NCBI GenBank assembly: GCA_035222895.1
Contig: JAVYIG010000891.1
Location: 266,001-330,000 of the forward strand
Length of the DNA stretch: 64,000 nt
DNA from: Strongylocentrotus droebachiensis
Taxonomy: Eukaryota; Echinodermata; Echinoidea; Camarodonta; Strongylocentrotidae
Reading direction: 5' to 3'
Shown here piece after piece: positions 1-12,618 of this stretch (the first letter of the stretch is position 1; every line of letters starts with the position of its first letter). The translations under genes were made by a program, and so were the position numbers. The notes under the pieces are model-generated. The model was given only the letters and a program-made list of their open reading frames with translations, was not told the origin of the DNA and searched no databases.

Positions 1-1140
1 GTACATAAGAAATCGCCCCCCCCCCCCCCCTCCCTTTTTTATTTGGACAAAAGTCACGCACCTGAAATTTTTTGCATCTCAGTCTCTTTCCCTTTTTCAT
101 TTCATTCCTTTGTGTTTTCTCTTCTCTCTTCTTCCTTAAAAAATTGCATTTTCAATTGACAAGAGATTTTCAGGAATTGCCCCCCCCCCCATTCCCTTGA
201 TAAAATCTCGGATCCAATTGGTGCATGATCAATTTGAAGAAGAAAAAATCAGACTATCAACGTTGTCGATATGAGTTAACAATAATTTTCAAAAACGGTC
301 CTATCCCGAAATAGGTCCATATTGTTTTGTTGTTGTTGTCATTATTCTTTATTTTAAATTTGGATCGTTTTGTTTTGTTTTTGTTAACATAAGTTGCAAA
401 AGCCCAATCCTGTCGAGTCTAAATGAGCATACTAAAAGCATCATGATACCAAAGAATTACGACTGGCTTGATTTTCAGATAAGCAATCAAGCGCAGATAT
501 CTCCAGAACCACGTTTGGTGTTCACTAATCCAGGTATTAATCATCTAACGTGTTTTGTTATTGCCTGGTGGATAATAATATGAACTTGCACCCATCATGA
601 TCATTGACAAACGGTAGACAAACCTTGACTAAAGGTTGCTTTTTATCTTATACAGGTCAATCGTTTTCAATTTGGTTTCAGGATATAAATATATGCAATA
701 AGTTTAAGGGATTGAACTCACATCTGGTAAAACGTTTTTAAACTCTATGTCTTTGAAAATAGGGGCGTAGTATAGGGGTATGTGGGCGCGTGACACCCCC
801 ATTGATCGAATAGCGGAAAACGGGGAGTGAGAGAAAGAGATAGTGCGTTGACACAAACAGAAAGACAGACACACAGACAGATATGAAGAAGGGGAAAAGA
901 ACTGTAAGAAATAAGAATTAGAACTCCCCCTCCCCCAACACCTCCGCTGATTCTCATAAAACTACCCCTACTGAGTCATGTTCCCCTCATATCAAGAGCT
1001 AGTACAACGCTGGGCCACCGTCTGTAAACAAAAAAATTGTTCCATTTCTTCGGGAGCGCCAGGCTTGGTGCAGGCCTATCTATAAAATTACAAAAAGGGA
1101 TAGTCGAGATTTGAACTCATTACACAAGTGCTCTAGACAT
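1..1140. other. Intergenic, no gene seen
   Basis: AT-rich sequence with short poly-C runs near 18-30 and 181-190. Open frames here are short and low-complexity. I see no splice-supported exon, RNA gene or recognisable transposon. Confidence 0.6.
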
Positions 1141-1268
1141 TGTGAAAGCAATTACCCTAAAAAAAGGTGCACCTTCTCATGAGAACTACTTGAAGAAAAA
1201 AAAGGAGAAGCGCAGCGTTATCATTAAAAGACAAACAATTTCGACAATTCAGGTAATAGAGGGCGATA

Positions 1269-1297
1269 CCACCACCACCACCACCACCACCACCATC

Positions 1298-1390
<93 letters not shown>

Positions 1391-1436
1391 AGCCAGCTCT
1401 GTAGCTCTCTCTCTCTCTCTCTCTCTCTCCCCTCTC
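1269..1436. repeat. Compound microsatellite (ACC)n then (CT)n
   Basis: A run of ACC triplets (about 1269-1295) is followed by a long, slightly interrupted CT tract to about 1430. It produces long artificial open frames on both strands (poly-Ser/Leu and poly-Arg/Glu), which are not genes. Confidence 0.95.
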
Positions 1437-1602
1437 TTTCTTTCCTTGTCATTCGATAGTGTGCCCCCCCCCCCTCCCCGTAGATACAGGGTAAAACATA
1501 TGTCTGTCAAGTACATGTAGTTCCCATTTTACCTTTGTTTATGATGACCTATTATTTGTTCATTGTAGCCCCAAAGTAGTCCCATTTAAAACTGTTTCCA
1601 AA

Positions 1603-1878
1603 GCAGACGGTATAGGTGCTAATTGAGCGCAGAGGGCGCAGGACCAAGATAGGCAGCGATTGGATCGACTCAAATACCACGAAACTGATATCATAATCTA
1701 ACATATCTTAAAGCCCCACTGTCCTACTTGTAGCTACTTGCTCCCTCTATATAGAAAACTTCCCCAATCGGTGCCTGTTGGTCCCCCATGATCCTCTTTT
1801 TCTTATGTTAGTTGAGAGCTGAGTTAATGAGATAGCCACCTGTCGGTGACCTCAGCAGACGGTATAGGTGCTAATTGA
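1603..1878. repeat. Pair of 24-bp direct repeats
   Basis: The same 24 bases, beginning GCAGACGG and ending CTAATTGA, occur at 1603-1626 and 1855-1878. The second copy lies inside a dispersed repeat and the first just outside it, so the pair may mark a local duplication or template switch. Confidence 0.8.
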
Positions 1879-1942
1879 AAAAAAGAGTGACCTCACTGTG
1901 TGGTCTAATCCCTTCTGGCCCAGTAGTATTGACGGTCTTTAA
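1708..1942. mobile_element. Dispersed repeat, copy 1 (TTAA-bounded)
   Basis: This stretch begins TTAAAGCCCC and ends GGTCTTTAA. It is closely similar to 19,851-20,034 along most of its length. No coding capacity is seen, so a nonautonomous element is likely. Part of the middle is replaced by the 24-bp direct repeat. Confidence 0.7.
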
Positions 1943-2514
1943 GGAACAGACAGGTAGTCTGGAAAATTGATTGTTTAGATGTTTGTTTGTTTGTTTGTTT
2001 GTCGATATGAGCATGTTTGTTTGTTTGTGTGCTTGTTAACTTGAGAATCGGTAAAGGTCGGGGGGGGGGGGGTATGGATCAAGAATGATTCAGCAAACAA
2101 ATTCCTGGAAAAGTGTTGAGGCATCATCTTGCCAAAATGGGGAGGGGATATATTATGCCTGAAATAGGGAGGTGAAAATGTCTTCGATTACTTTCTTTCT
2201 ACAAAAGTTACGCACATTGAGAATCATGGTGCTGATATGGGTGAATGGTTTATTCTCTAACAATTCTCTTTTACAATTTATTTATCATAAATGTTTATAA
2301 CTTTGCTTATATTAAACGTGATTGACCGAATTAAAACATATCAAAACTGTTGTGAATGATCACTTTGAGCAGAGTATATACAAAGACATATTATATGATC
2401 ATATATGTTTTCATTCCTCTTGTATGCACCGTGCAGTAAGGAATACTTTCATTTCGGTACTCTATAACACATATGGGTAGAGAGTGTCAATATTTAGATT
2501 AATGTCATGCTTAA

Positions 2515-3057
2515 AGGGACTTAGTAACATTAAGATGAGAGAAAATGGTGCTTAGGTAGTGACTTCAATGCTAGATGTACAATTAAAGATAATCTTAAAG
2601 TTTGAATGAAAACAGACAATTATTAATGATACAAATTCGGAAAATATATAACAATTGATCAGATCGATAGCTTAATTCTCCCAACTATATTATTACAATT
2701 TAATAACAATTAAGGTGAATGTTATTCGTCACCAAGTAATGAATTGGCTCTATGTACCATTCCAGATATTTTAGTGTTGAAAGATTTTTTAAAGCCTGTC
2801 TTTTGTCTTATTTTCATGGAAAAACGGTTGGGAAAATTCAAAAATGGTTGGGAGAATTTACTGTTAATCACTGTTAGAGGGTATTTGACAGTGACACCAT
2901 CCTAGAAAACCATTAATATCTTTGTGGTTTGAGAATTTTTTCCAGGATTTTCTGCATGTTAGAGCGTTAGTACAGTTGAAGGAAGATAATAAGTAACATT
3001 TCATTAAAAAATTACGCAATTTTTTAATCGACTCTTCAACAATGTTACCGAGTCACT
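2515..3057. mobile_element. TTAA-flanked MITE
   Basis: Terminal inverted repeats AGGGACTTAGTAACATT (left) and the reverse complement of AGTGACTCGGTAACATT (right) are flanked by TTAA at 2511-2514 and 3058-3061. The 543-bp interior is AT-rich and non-coding. TTAA targeting fits piggyBac-like transposition. A TA target (Tc1/mariner) cannot be excluded, because TTAA contains TA. Confidence 0.8.
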
Positions 3058-3061
3058 TTAA

Positions 3062-5285
3062 AAACGTCTGTACGTACCCCTTGTGGAAAGAAACAGAACA
3101 ATATCACGTTCCACGCACCGGTGAACCTCTCCATCCACCCCCCCCCCCACCCCCCCCCCCCCCCCGGCAAACCGAAAATGTTGCATCGCCAAACCGAATT
3201 TGATGAACTAACTTTACTTTCATTTTATGCAATACCACCGCAAAAAAAAACATAAAAACGTGCTATGTTTTCAACATCAGCTCTGCAAAATGATGAATAG
3301 TGCACAAATTCTTTAATTATTTCGTTTGCTGTCTGCCATTATCGTTACAAGAAAGTAAATTCACTACAGATTGAAAACGTATTACATGGCGTTAAACCGC
3401 TGCAGCAGCAAAAAAACGGCAAGCATATCTAAGATTTGGTTTAGTTTATTTCGTATTTCAACTCTTCAAAATATTGTGCAGTGAACTTCCAGTAATAAAA
3501 TATAAAGAGAATTTATTGAAGTCACAACGATGATTATAAAGAATGTATTATACTTTGATATAATGTGACAATTACCATCCAAACTCATGTCACATCTACA
3601 AAATACCTACACTCAATATATTATATTTTACATGATTAAAGGGGGCTAACTTGAACAAACAATTTATTACTTGATATTCAAACATATTAACAATTCAACA
3701 CGTAGTGTGAATCCCAAATCCACATTACAAATCTGACCCCCAAAAAATATACAGGCCAAAGAATCTAAATTGATTTTTATCCAAATTGAAAATAATTGAT
3801 GGATTCACTGATGGATTATTACATTTCTCAATGTATGCATGTAAACTGTAGTCTATAAATCGCATAAAATCAAGTTTTGAACTAGGCCTATATATAGAAT
3901 CCACAATGACGGATATTCATAATTATTGTTATAGTAATTATTATTCCATACTAAAGAAGAATCATCATAAGTCACAACTGAATAAATCAAAAACCATCTA
4001 CGTAGTCGATACTTTTTAAATCTGTTAGTAGTTGAATCCATTTTAACGACCCCGAATACAAAATAATTTGTTGCTTGCATTTGTTCCAATTTTCAGTCTA
4101 CAAAATGTACAAATGCGTTTTTGTTGTCGTTTACAGATATAGTAGTTGAAGTTCACAAGTGTGGGAATACATTTCTGCCAATACCTTTCGGACTGAAGGG
4201 GGGCATTTTCATCACAGCTCAATCTGTTCGGAAGGGGGGAAAGGGACAAAAAGACAAAAAACTGATAAATAATGGTATGAAAGGTCTATAAATATTATAG
4301 CAACACGGGAGAAAGGGAGACATTGTAAATTCGTCATTCGGAGGACATTATAGAGTACATGTAGAATTGACAAAATAAGAATTGAGAGTACACTTTCACT
4401 GTCCTGGACAGATGTTTTTCATGTTCATGCTCGAACACACTTCATGATGTCAAATTGAAGACCCATGCTGGTTGAACAAAGATTAGCATGAAATCTCTAA
4501 GGTACTCATATATTTATGATGTGCGACATGCGTGTTACAAATCTTTGATAAACAAAGGGAATTTTTTGTACAATGAACATGCGTGTTCAAACAGTCAAAC
4601 AGACATTTGGGGCTACAAATTTGTATACTCCCTGAAAAGCGTTCTCATATTTCTATGAATCGCAATTTGACCAAAATCTCTAACAAACAAATATTTTAAA
4701 AGCATTGAAATTTTAAAAAATAAGGTTATTACTTTGTTGGGGGTCATTTCTTGCAAATGGTAGGGGCAATCAAACCCTGCCCCCTCCCCCTTTACGAAAT
4801 GGCTCCTGCTTCCTGCATCTGCGATCTGAACACATATCAATCATAAAATCAATCAATCGGCCTTACCTTTAAAATACAGACCGTCGTTTACTAGTTCATG
4901 CACACATAGCCATCATACGTCTCACTGCACTGTTTATTTTCCGGGCAGGAATTCAACGAACAGTCTGAGAAAAAGAATATGCAACAATTATAGAATTGTT
5001 TTTCTTTTCGTTTTTTTTAATACGTACTTAGTGTCTCCTGTTTCTTTGTATTTAATCGGCGTCATGTTTAGACAAATAAATGCAAGAACTTGCGAGGCCC
5101 TTCACAATTATTCTTTAAGAACCGCTACTTGGATCGAGGTTTTATCAAAAGTCAGCAGAGATAGGACTGCAGCACCAGCCGATTAGTCTTTTGTTTGGAT
5201 ATTTCAGCCAATCTTTGGACCAACGCTTCGGTCTAATTATATCGGGACACAAATCCTCATCAAACGATGATTGTTTAAAATTAAT
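3062..5285. other. Intergenic, no gene seen
   Basis: AT-rich with a long poly-C tract near 3137-3166. Short open frames exist but none shows a recognisable domain or splice structure. One pyrimidine/purine-skewed segment lies near 4745-4795. Nothing else can be supported. Confidence 0.55.
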
Positions 5286-5299
5286 TTTAGGAAGATTAC

Positions 5300-5475
5300 T
5301 GGACGAATCCTTATGGAAATTTAAGTAATGTTAATTTGTTAAGTTATGTTAGTAATATTTGATCTTCTTGGTAATTTAAGTAATGTTGATTTGTTAAGTT
5401 ATGTTACATGTAATTTGTTTTCTTGGTAATTTGAGTAATGTTAATTCCATTAGTAATATTGATTTTTCTTGAAGT
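5300..5475. repeat. Imperfect AT-rich tandem repeat
   Basis: Short phrases such as GGTAATTTAAGTAATGTT and TTGTTAAGTTATGTTA recur two to three times in tandem with divergence. This looks like a small decayed minisatellite. Confidence 0.65.
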
Positions 5476-5916
5476 AATCTTGATTTGTGTACAGGGTTTT
5501 GAAACTTTTATGTCACAAGCGCTATATACATTTTCGTATTATTATGTGTGATATAGGGCAATGGTAAAAGATTATCTTTTTTTGTTAGACTTGTTGATGT
5601 GGGGTGTTTTTTGTGGGGGGGGGGGGGGCTCAAGCCTCCTTAGAACCGCTACATGTGAAAGAAAGTCTAACCTGGCATCTGGCATGCATACTTGTTCTCC
5701 TTATAGTCCAGTCCTAGACTCTCCAACAATTGGGGACTGCCTCGAACTCTCTTCGGCACCCTCTCGATAGTCTCAAGTCCAGGCACCCGGAACGGGGAGC
5801 AATGGAATGTAGAGACCAGTGGGCAGGATGGTTTCCAAACAGGGAAGGTGTCAGGGTCTGTGATGGTATATTCCGAAGGCGAGAGTGGTATTTTAGGCCA
5901 AATATTTATAAAAAAC

Positions 5917-6203
5917 ATGTTTAGCATCCTGCCTTTTTGAAAAATAGGAAGGAGGAGGCCCTTTTTTTTCTTTCTTCTTCTTCAAAATGGCCGCTCGGTA
6001 CATTTTCCCTGACAGTCGAGCTATTTTTCAAGATGGCCGCCGGTATATATATATATTTTTTAAATCAGAAATAGATGACTTTAGCAGTATGTTTTTCATG
6101 TTTTAATAATTCATTGAAGAATCTTTTTGTTTTCTAATTTAAACAAATGATAAAAAATAGGAGGCGACCCCCAAAAAAGGAAGCGGGCGGGGACGCTAAA
6201 CAT
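5917..6203. mobile_element. Possible fold-back element
   Basis: The outer ends ATGTTTAGC (5917-5925) and GCTAAACAT (6195-6203) are inverted repeats. The next bases on each side are imperfectly complementary and G/C-rich. A short nonautonomous DNA transposon is the simplest reading, but the target duplication is unclear. Confidence 0.4.
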
Positions 6204-6206
6204 ATT

Positions 6207-8384
6207 GTATATATGTTTTTAGATGGCCTTATCAATCAAAAACATTCAGTAAACAAGTAAACACGTTCACAAATACGTTCACAATTTTCGCGAAATCAAC
6301 TCAAAGGCAATTTATAGGTATGTCCATTAGAGGTCACGTCGGATTGTGTAATAGGCTATTGTCATGTTTTGCAAATATAAATAGGTGACGTACGAGGCTG
6401 TTGAAATTGACTTAGGTTGAGTTGTCGTGATTAGTTGCTATCATGTTATTTTACATCTTTATTTTTTTATCTGATATTTTTTTCTTCAACAAGATTGGGT
6501 TAATAGGCATAAATATCAGTTAAATTCAGTTTGACTATGAGTTAGAAAGTGGAAAATTCTCGTCAATGACTTTTTTTGATGAATCTTTGTTGATCAATTT
6601 TTTTTCTTCATCAATGTTAATACTGGGTATAGTCAATATCAGAAGCAGCATTCGGGGGAGGAGGCAGAGGGAACAGTGCCCAATCCTTTAAGGTGCCCTA
6701 AAATGCTCCCTTTTCTCCTGGAAAGTACCCCGTTTTATTATCCGATAGATATCCCTTTTCATTTATTATGTGCCTTTCTACATAGTTGCACTCATGATTA
6801 GTGCCCCTTTCCTATTCTGATTCTGCCCCCTTTTCCTTTGTTTTTCTGACACAAACTTAACCTAAGTTTAAATGCCTTTCATACACGACCCCTTAACGCA
6901 CAACCATACTCCGATCAAACGCTAAACTTGGCAAAGATTTTCATGATATCTCCCCGTTTAAAGTGTTCCCTTTGTTCTCTCATCATTTACCCCTTCTCCT
7001 CTCCCTTACCCTCCCCTCACCCTCCCCTTCCCCCTCCCACCCCACACACACAAAGATAATTTAACCCAACAAATTGCACTATAATAATTCACAGAATGTT
7101 TGAATTTTTATCAATGGAAAACATTGAAATTTTGTAAAAAATATAAAACATTACCTTTACACATTGTGCAGGAGAGCAAGAATGGTAACAAAATCAAAGT
7201 ATGATAAGATAAGATCTGAAGACAAAAAAGATAAATAGTTAATAAGCATTATCTAATCCAATGATATCCCTTAGATGTTTTGCATTTTTTAAATTATAAA
7301 ATCACACAGATTAACCTATAAAATCTTGTCATGTCTTATGACAGTGTTGGTCCAGGCTCTGTAGAAAGTATATGTTTCGCGTGACATCTTCTAATAATTG
7401 GCAAAACGAGCTCAACATTTCCGGAAGACGTGTAATTAAGATGGAAAATATAAAATTGCCGTTTAAAAAGAAAGAAGAAAGGAAGAAAGAAAACGAAATA
7501 AAGTGAGGAAGGCCAATAACTACATGCCTGGATGGAACCACAGATAATGACCTAAAAAACAGAAATAAAACATGGAATCAAGCTAGATCAAAATCCCAAG
7601 ACAAAACGTAGTGAAAGAAAATTGAGATCGATGACTTCCCAAAGAAGGCTCTATACTTACGGTCATCGTGTAAACGAATATTAGGCATCTGCTTCAAATT
7701 TCCGATTTACAGCATGGCTTACGATCAATAACGCCGATGGTAAATGTTGCTAAAAGATTTTTAAATAATATAAAAATTAACAGTAATACGCTTTGTAAAC
7801 AAGTTTAATTTACAAGATATAACCTCGCATGGACAGCGAAATCTGGATAGCGTTGTGGCAATGAATCAAACTTATGATGCTATACTTCCACAGTGTTTGA
7901 ATAAAATTGAAACACTTTTGTCTCGTAGCACTATATAGCGTGATTCGAATGGTCAAACCATAGAAGGGGGACTTGTGGTATATGGGGGGGGGGTCACTCC
8001 TGTGTCACTTAGAAAATAATATATAATAATATATTTAAAAGGGCACTATTAAATCACGGGGAGTGCAGTGAAAGGGTTCTATCCTCATCGTGTCTTGACC
8101 ATTTTCCATCTGTCTCTCTCTTTCTCTCTTATGTCTTCCATCTCTTTTCCTTTTTTTTTCTTTCTCTATGTCATTCGATGGGTGTACGTGCCTCAGTTAA
8201 TCTTCGCCACTGCAGCAATTAGCCTGCCGATGGTGCGAATACTCCGAATAGCACGTACGTTTCTATAAATCATGAACGGTCGCGCCCCCATTATCATCAA
8301 TATAATTATACATGTAATCTAAAAATGCATCACACAAAATTCAATTATCCTTTTACCATAATGGGCATTATGGTTTTTTTTTTT
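6207..8384. other. Intergenic, no gene seen
   Basis: Contains a C/T-rich, decayed segment around 6640-7060 and poly-G near 7984-7993. No open frame is convincing and no RNA gene was recognised. Confidence 0.55.
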
Positions 8385-8615
8385 AATTGGTAAGCGTGGA
8401 GGCACATCTAAAAAAAAAAATCGCTAAATCTTTGCGAAGAAAACAATGAACAAACAAGAAAAGTTCAAGTTTATGCTAACACAGTTATGTCTTTCTGACA
8501 AGTAAACAGAACAACAGAAACAACAGAAACAAAAACAAACAAACAAACAAACAGCAACAACAAAAACATTAAAAGGATTCTCAAAATCGAACTGAGCCAG
8601 GGGTGCATGAGAATA
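8385..8615. repeat. Dispersed copy of the array spacer
   Basis: This segment (GCGTGGAGGCACAT near its start, AACTGAGCCAGGGGTGCATG near its end) is similar to spacer DNA upstream of the type-A array genes at about 25,370-25,570, 41,033-41,240 and 49,075-49,290. So the spacer is built from a dispersed repeat. The 112-bp satellite starts right after the shared region. Confidence 0.75.
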
Positions 8616-10100
8616 TTTGAAGTATTTGATACAAATTAGCGTGGGGTCCAGGGGTGGAGCCCCCAGAAGCTTAGGGGGTATAGGCATTTAATGACGATCA
8701 GATGAGCATATTTTGATACCTTGTTTGTGACACTGGCAGGTCACGAATTGGCGTGGGGTCCAGGGGCGGAGCCCCCGGAAGCTCAAGGGTTTTATACGTT
8801 AAATTACCGTAATATGAGCTTATTTTGATACCTTATTTGTGACACTGACAGGTCACGAATTGGCGTGGGGTCCAGGGGCGGAGCCCCCAGAAGCTCAGGG
8901 ATTTTATATATTAAATTACCATAAGATAAGCATATTTTGATACCTTATTTGTGACACTGACAGGTCACGAATTGGCGCGGGGTCCAAGGGGCGGAGCCCC
9001 CGGAAGCTCAGGGGTTTTGGGCAATAAATTACGGTCAGATGAGCATATTTTGATACCTTGTTTGTGACACTGACAGGTCACGAATTGGCGCGGGGTCCAA
9101 GCGGCGGAGCCCCCGGAAGCTCAGGGGTTTTGGGCAATAAATTACGGTCAGATGAGCATATTTTGATAACTTGTTTGTGACACTGGCATGACACGAATTG
9201 GTGTGGGGTCCAGGGGGCGAACCCCCAGAAGTTCAAGGGTTTTATACATTAAATTACCGTAATATGAGCTTATTTTGATACCTTATTTGTGACACTGACA
9301 GGTCACGAATTGGCGTGGGGTCCAGGGGGCGGAGCCCCCGGAAGCTCAAGGGTTTTATACATTAAATTACGGTCAGATGAACATATTCTGATACCTTATT
9401 TGTGACACTGCAATGGCAGGACACTAATTGGCATGAGGTCCCGGGGGCGGAGACCCTAGAAGCTCAGGGGTGTTGACACTGGCAAGACAAAAATTGGTGT
9501 CAGGTCCAGGGGCGGAGCCCCCAGAAGCTCAGGGGCTTTATACATTAAATTACCGTAAGATGAGCATATTTTGATACCTTATTTGTGAAAATGGCAGGTC
9601 ACGAATGCGCGTGGGGTCCAGGGGGCAGGGCCCCCGGATGCTCAGAGGTTTTGGGCTATAAATTACGGTCAGATGAGCATGTTTTGATACCTTATTTGTG
9701 ACACTGGCAGGTCATGAATTGGCGTGGGGTCTAGAAGGTCACAAATTGGTGTGGGTTCAGATAAGCAGTCAGATAAGCATGCAGGGGCCGCCTTAGGGCC
9801 CCTGGGGGTCGTGGGGGCGGAGCCCCGGTATCTCAGGGGTTTGGGGGCATTCAATTACGGTCAGATGAACATATTCTGATACCTTATTTGTGACACTGCA
9901 ATGGCAGGACACTAATTGGCATGAGGTCCCGGGGGCGGAGACCCTAGAAGCTCAGGGGTGTTACGCATTAAATTACCGTCAGACTAGCATCCAGGTGCCC
10001 GCCTTAAGGCCCTAGGTGTAAACTAGGGGGCAGAGCCCCCGGAAGCTCAGGGGTTAAAGGCATTTAATCACGGTCAGATGAGCAAATTTTGACACCTTAT
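8612..10100. repeat. 112-bp GC-rich satellite array
   Basis: Tandem units of about 112-113 bp carry GGCGTGGGGTCCAGGGG, a CGGAGCCCCCGGAAGCTC core, an AT-rich ATTAAATTACCGT segment, then GATACCTTATTTGTGACACT. Unit starts at about 8638, 8751, 8863, 8975, 9087, 9200 and 9313 give the period; later units are disrupted. The core can fold (GGGGGC/GCCCCC). The same core recurs inside the nested hAT-like element near 12,060-12,090. Confidence 0.9.
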
Positions 10101-10385
10101 TATTTTGTTACAAAGGCAGGTCTTCTTCTTTTATTATGAATTTTTCCAACAAACGCATACAAAAGTATAATTTACTAAACATTGAGGAAAAATCTCGGAA
10201 AATTATGTCATTTCAGCAACATTTGTGAATCACCGGTATCAAATTAAAAATAAACCGCGTTTGAATTATATTTGGGGGGCATCTGTCACCCAGGCCCCCT
10301 CCCCCCCCCCCAATCAGTACGACAGTGCCCCTCCCCCCCCCGATCTAAACCTTGTTGGCGGGAAAATCGTAACTGATCTCCCCTA

Positions 10386-10500
10386 CCTTTCTTCTTTCTC
10401 TTTTTTCTTTCCCTTTCTCTCCTCTTTTCCTTTCCCTTTCTCTCCTCTTTTCCTTTCCCTTTCTCTCCTCTTTTCCTTTCCTTTCCCTTCCTTTTCTCTG
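10386..10500. repeat. Pyrimidine-rich microsatellite
   Basis: Repeats of the phrase CTCTCCTCTTTTCCTTTCC give a one-strand pyrimidine tract. The lysine/arginine/glutamate-rich open frame on the other strand is an artefact of it. Confidence 0.9.
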
Positions 10501-11112
10501 TTTTAGGTTTGCTTGGGCGGAGGCAAGGGCCTTTCACCCTGTTCCTGATGGGGCACCGCCTATGGCTGGGTTGATAATATTTTTTTTTTTTTTTTTTTTT
10601 TGGCAAACGATTATGTTGGGGTATCTGTTCCCCCGGGTCTGTTTCGCGACAGGCTCAGGACTACTTGCCTGTAGGATGCTGAACTGCCAGTCATAATAAT
10701 CATAATGATGTTGCTGTTGTGGTTGGTTTTTTGATGGCTAGGCAATGTGAGAGGGCGTAGTTTGACATGAACAGTTTTTCGTAGCAGTAAGTTTTTTTTC
10801 ATGCAGTTAATGTTCACGTCAGGGTCCAACATTTTTTGGATCAAAACATTTCAATATTGAGATTTTTTTTAAATATGTCTGTTCTTTGATTTCAGTACAT
10901 GGTGATACCTTATTATTAGTTTCAGAGATAGGAGAAACAGGTTCATTGTGTTTTAGTATGTTTTATCTGTGAAGATAATCATATACAGTTATACACAGAC
11001 AGGTTTGTGCTGAATATTGCATTAACTGAAACGCATACTGCAAAACTTGGAGTATTTTGATGTTTGTTGAATACGATAATACCTACACACGAACGCTTCA
11101 ATATGACAGAGC
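10501..11112. other. Intergenic, no gene seen
   Basis: Holds a T tract at about 10,580-10,602 and unremarkable sequence. No gene, RNA or transposon end could be supported. Confidence 0.55.
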
Positions 11113-11165
11113 TCTTCGGGTCTAATTGAATTGAATTGAATTTTTTTTTATTCACCACCATTGAA

Positions 11166-11428
11166 AACATTGAAACATAAGATATATGAATGTACAATTA
11201 CAATATCAATATAACATAAATATAAAGATGACATTGAAACATAAGATATATGAATGTACAATTACAATATCAATATAACATAAAAATAAAGATGACATTG
11301 AAACATAAGATATATGAATGTACAATTACAATATCAATATAACATAAATATAAAGATGACATTGAAACATAAAATATATGAATGCACAATTACAATGTCA
11401 ATATAACATAAATATAAAAATGACATAA
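11166..11428 (-). repeat. 64-bp tandem repeats in LINE 3' region
   Basis: About four copies of a 64-bp unit starting GACATTGAAACATAA (unit starts at 11,230, 11,294 and 11,358) lie between the last RT-coding remnant and the (ATTCA)n tail of the LINE. Confidence 0.9.
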
Positions 11429-11823
11429 ATTAGAATACATGTTCTACAGCGATATACATTATTAAACAAAAATAGTTATGAGTAAACTTAGTGTCACGAG
11501 TAAAACAATAAATGACTATTTACAATGAGTTTGTGATCGATGGTAAAATAGAGTAAAAGTAGCACATGCTAGCCGAGCCTGAATCTCGTTATCTAAAGCG
11601 TAATATAAAGTTAAAGAGAAATACACGATGGGTTTCCAAATCCTATAAATGTTGTGAATTTTTTTACGAAAATAGGTTCTTGATCTCTCAATTCTTAGAT
11701 CAGTAGGGAGCATAGTCCAAAAATTACTTCCAACAAACGAAACAGAAAACTTTCCTTGGTCTCTCTTGAATAAAGGAGGACGTAATTGTCGACCCGTGTT
11801 TTGTCTAGTGGAATATTCATGTT

Positions 11824-12618
11824 TAGGGGCGGCGATTTCTTTTCATGACCTGGGAGACGAAATGCGAGAGACGAGGGTGCAGTGGCGTAATGAGAAAACA
11901 CGTTTTAGGGGGGGGGTGGGAGAAACAAAATCCGCATTACCCCCACTCTTACAAGTTATATGCAGGCCCCGCGGAGAGGGAGGGGCTAAAGTATTTACGA
12001 ATACATGTAGGTAGCGCAAAGCGATGAGCATCAAGGGGCCCGCCTTAGGGCCCATGGTAGGGTCCAAAGGGGCGGAGCCCCCGGAAGCTCATGGGAAAAC
12101 CATGCCATATTTTAGCACCGTTTGTAAATCACTAGTATCGAATTAGAAATAAACCACGTTTCAATTTTATCAGGGGGGGGGGGGGGCAACTGCCCTCAAC
12201 CTCCAATCATTACGCCATTGCGAGGGAGGATAGTGAATGAGAGGGCTGAAGGTATCTGAAGTGACTACCCCCTCACAGGTTTTTGAAGTTTTGTTGTATT
12301 AAAAATTTACTTTCCTTAGCAAAACTATAGTATAAAAACAAGCAATTTACCTTTTTACACTTCTCTTTTCTACAACTACTGAACCCTTCGAAGGATATTA
12401 TGCGAGGGAGTGTAGCTACCGAGTGAGAAGATTTGTGCATATTTATTTGTCTGAACGCTGCACTCTTGGGCCCTCCAAAGCTATACGTTTGTTGCAGTCT
12501 TTAATCAGTATTTGCTATACACTTTTGGGAGCACTTTTTCAAATTGTCCGGGGGGACGATCCCCCCTAAAAAATTGAGGGGGACGTGTCCCCCCGTCCCC
12601 CCGGGATCGCCGCCCCTG
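11824..12618. mobile_element. hAT-like nonautonomous element (outer)
   Basis: The left end TAGGGGCGGCGAT and the right end, which reads CAGGGGCGGCGAT in reverse complement, are terminal inverted repeats. The 8-bp direct duplication TTCATGTT flanks them exactly (11,816-11,823 and 12,619-12,626). An 8-bp duplication with CAGGGGCG ends is typical of hAT elements. It splits the LINE; removing it restores contiguous LINE sequence. No transposase is seen in the 795 bp. Confidence 0.9.
11880..12220. mobile_element. hAT-like element nested in the first
   Basis: The ends CAGTGGCGTAATGA and TCATTACGCCATTG are inverted repeats. They are flanked by CGAGGGTG (11,872-11,879) and CGAGGGAG (12,221-12,228), an 8-bp target duplication with one mismatch. 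The 341-bp body carries the GGGGCGGAGCCCCCGG core shared with the satellite at 8.6-10.1 kb. It must have inserted after the outer element. Confidence 0.85.

Noticed and set aside
1142-1516. Poly-Ser/Leu and poly-Arg/Glu open frames
   Set aside because: They are translations of (CT)n and (ACC)n microsatellites; the same applies at 56,103-56,513 and 37,012-37,203.
8612-10100. CRISPR-like array
   Set aside because: Units are about 112 bp and contiguous with no unique spacers; this is a eukaryotic satellite.
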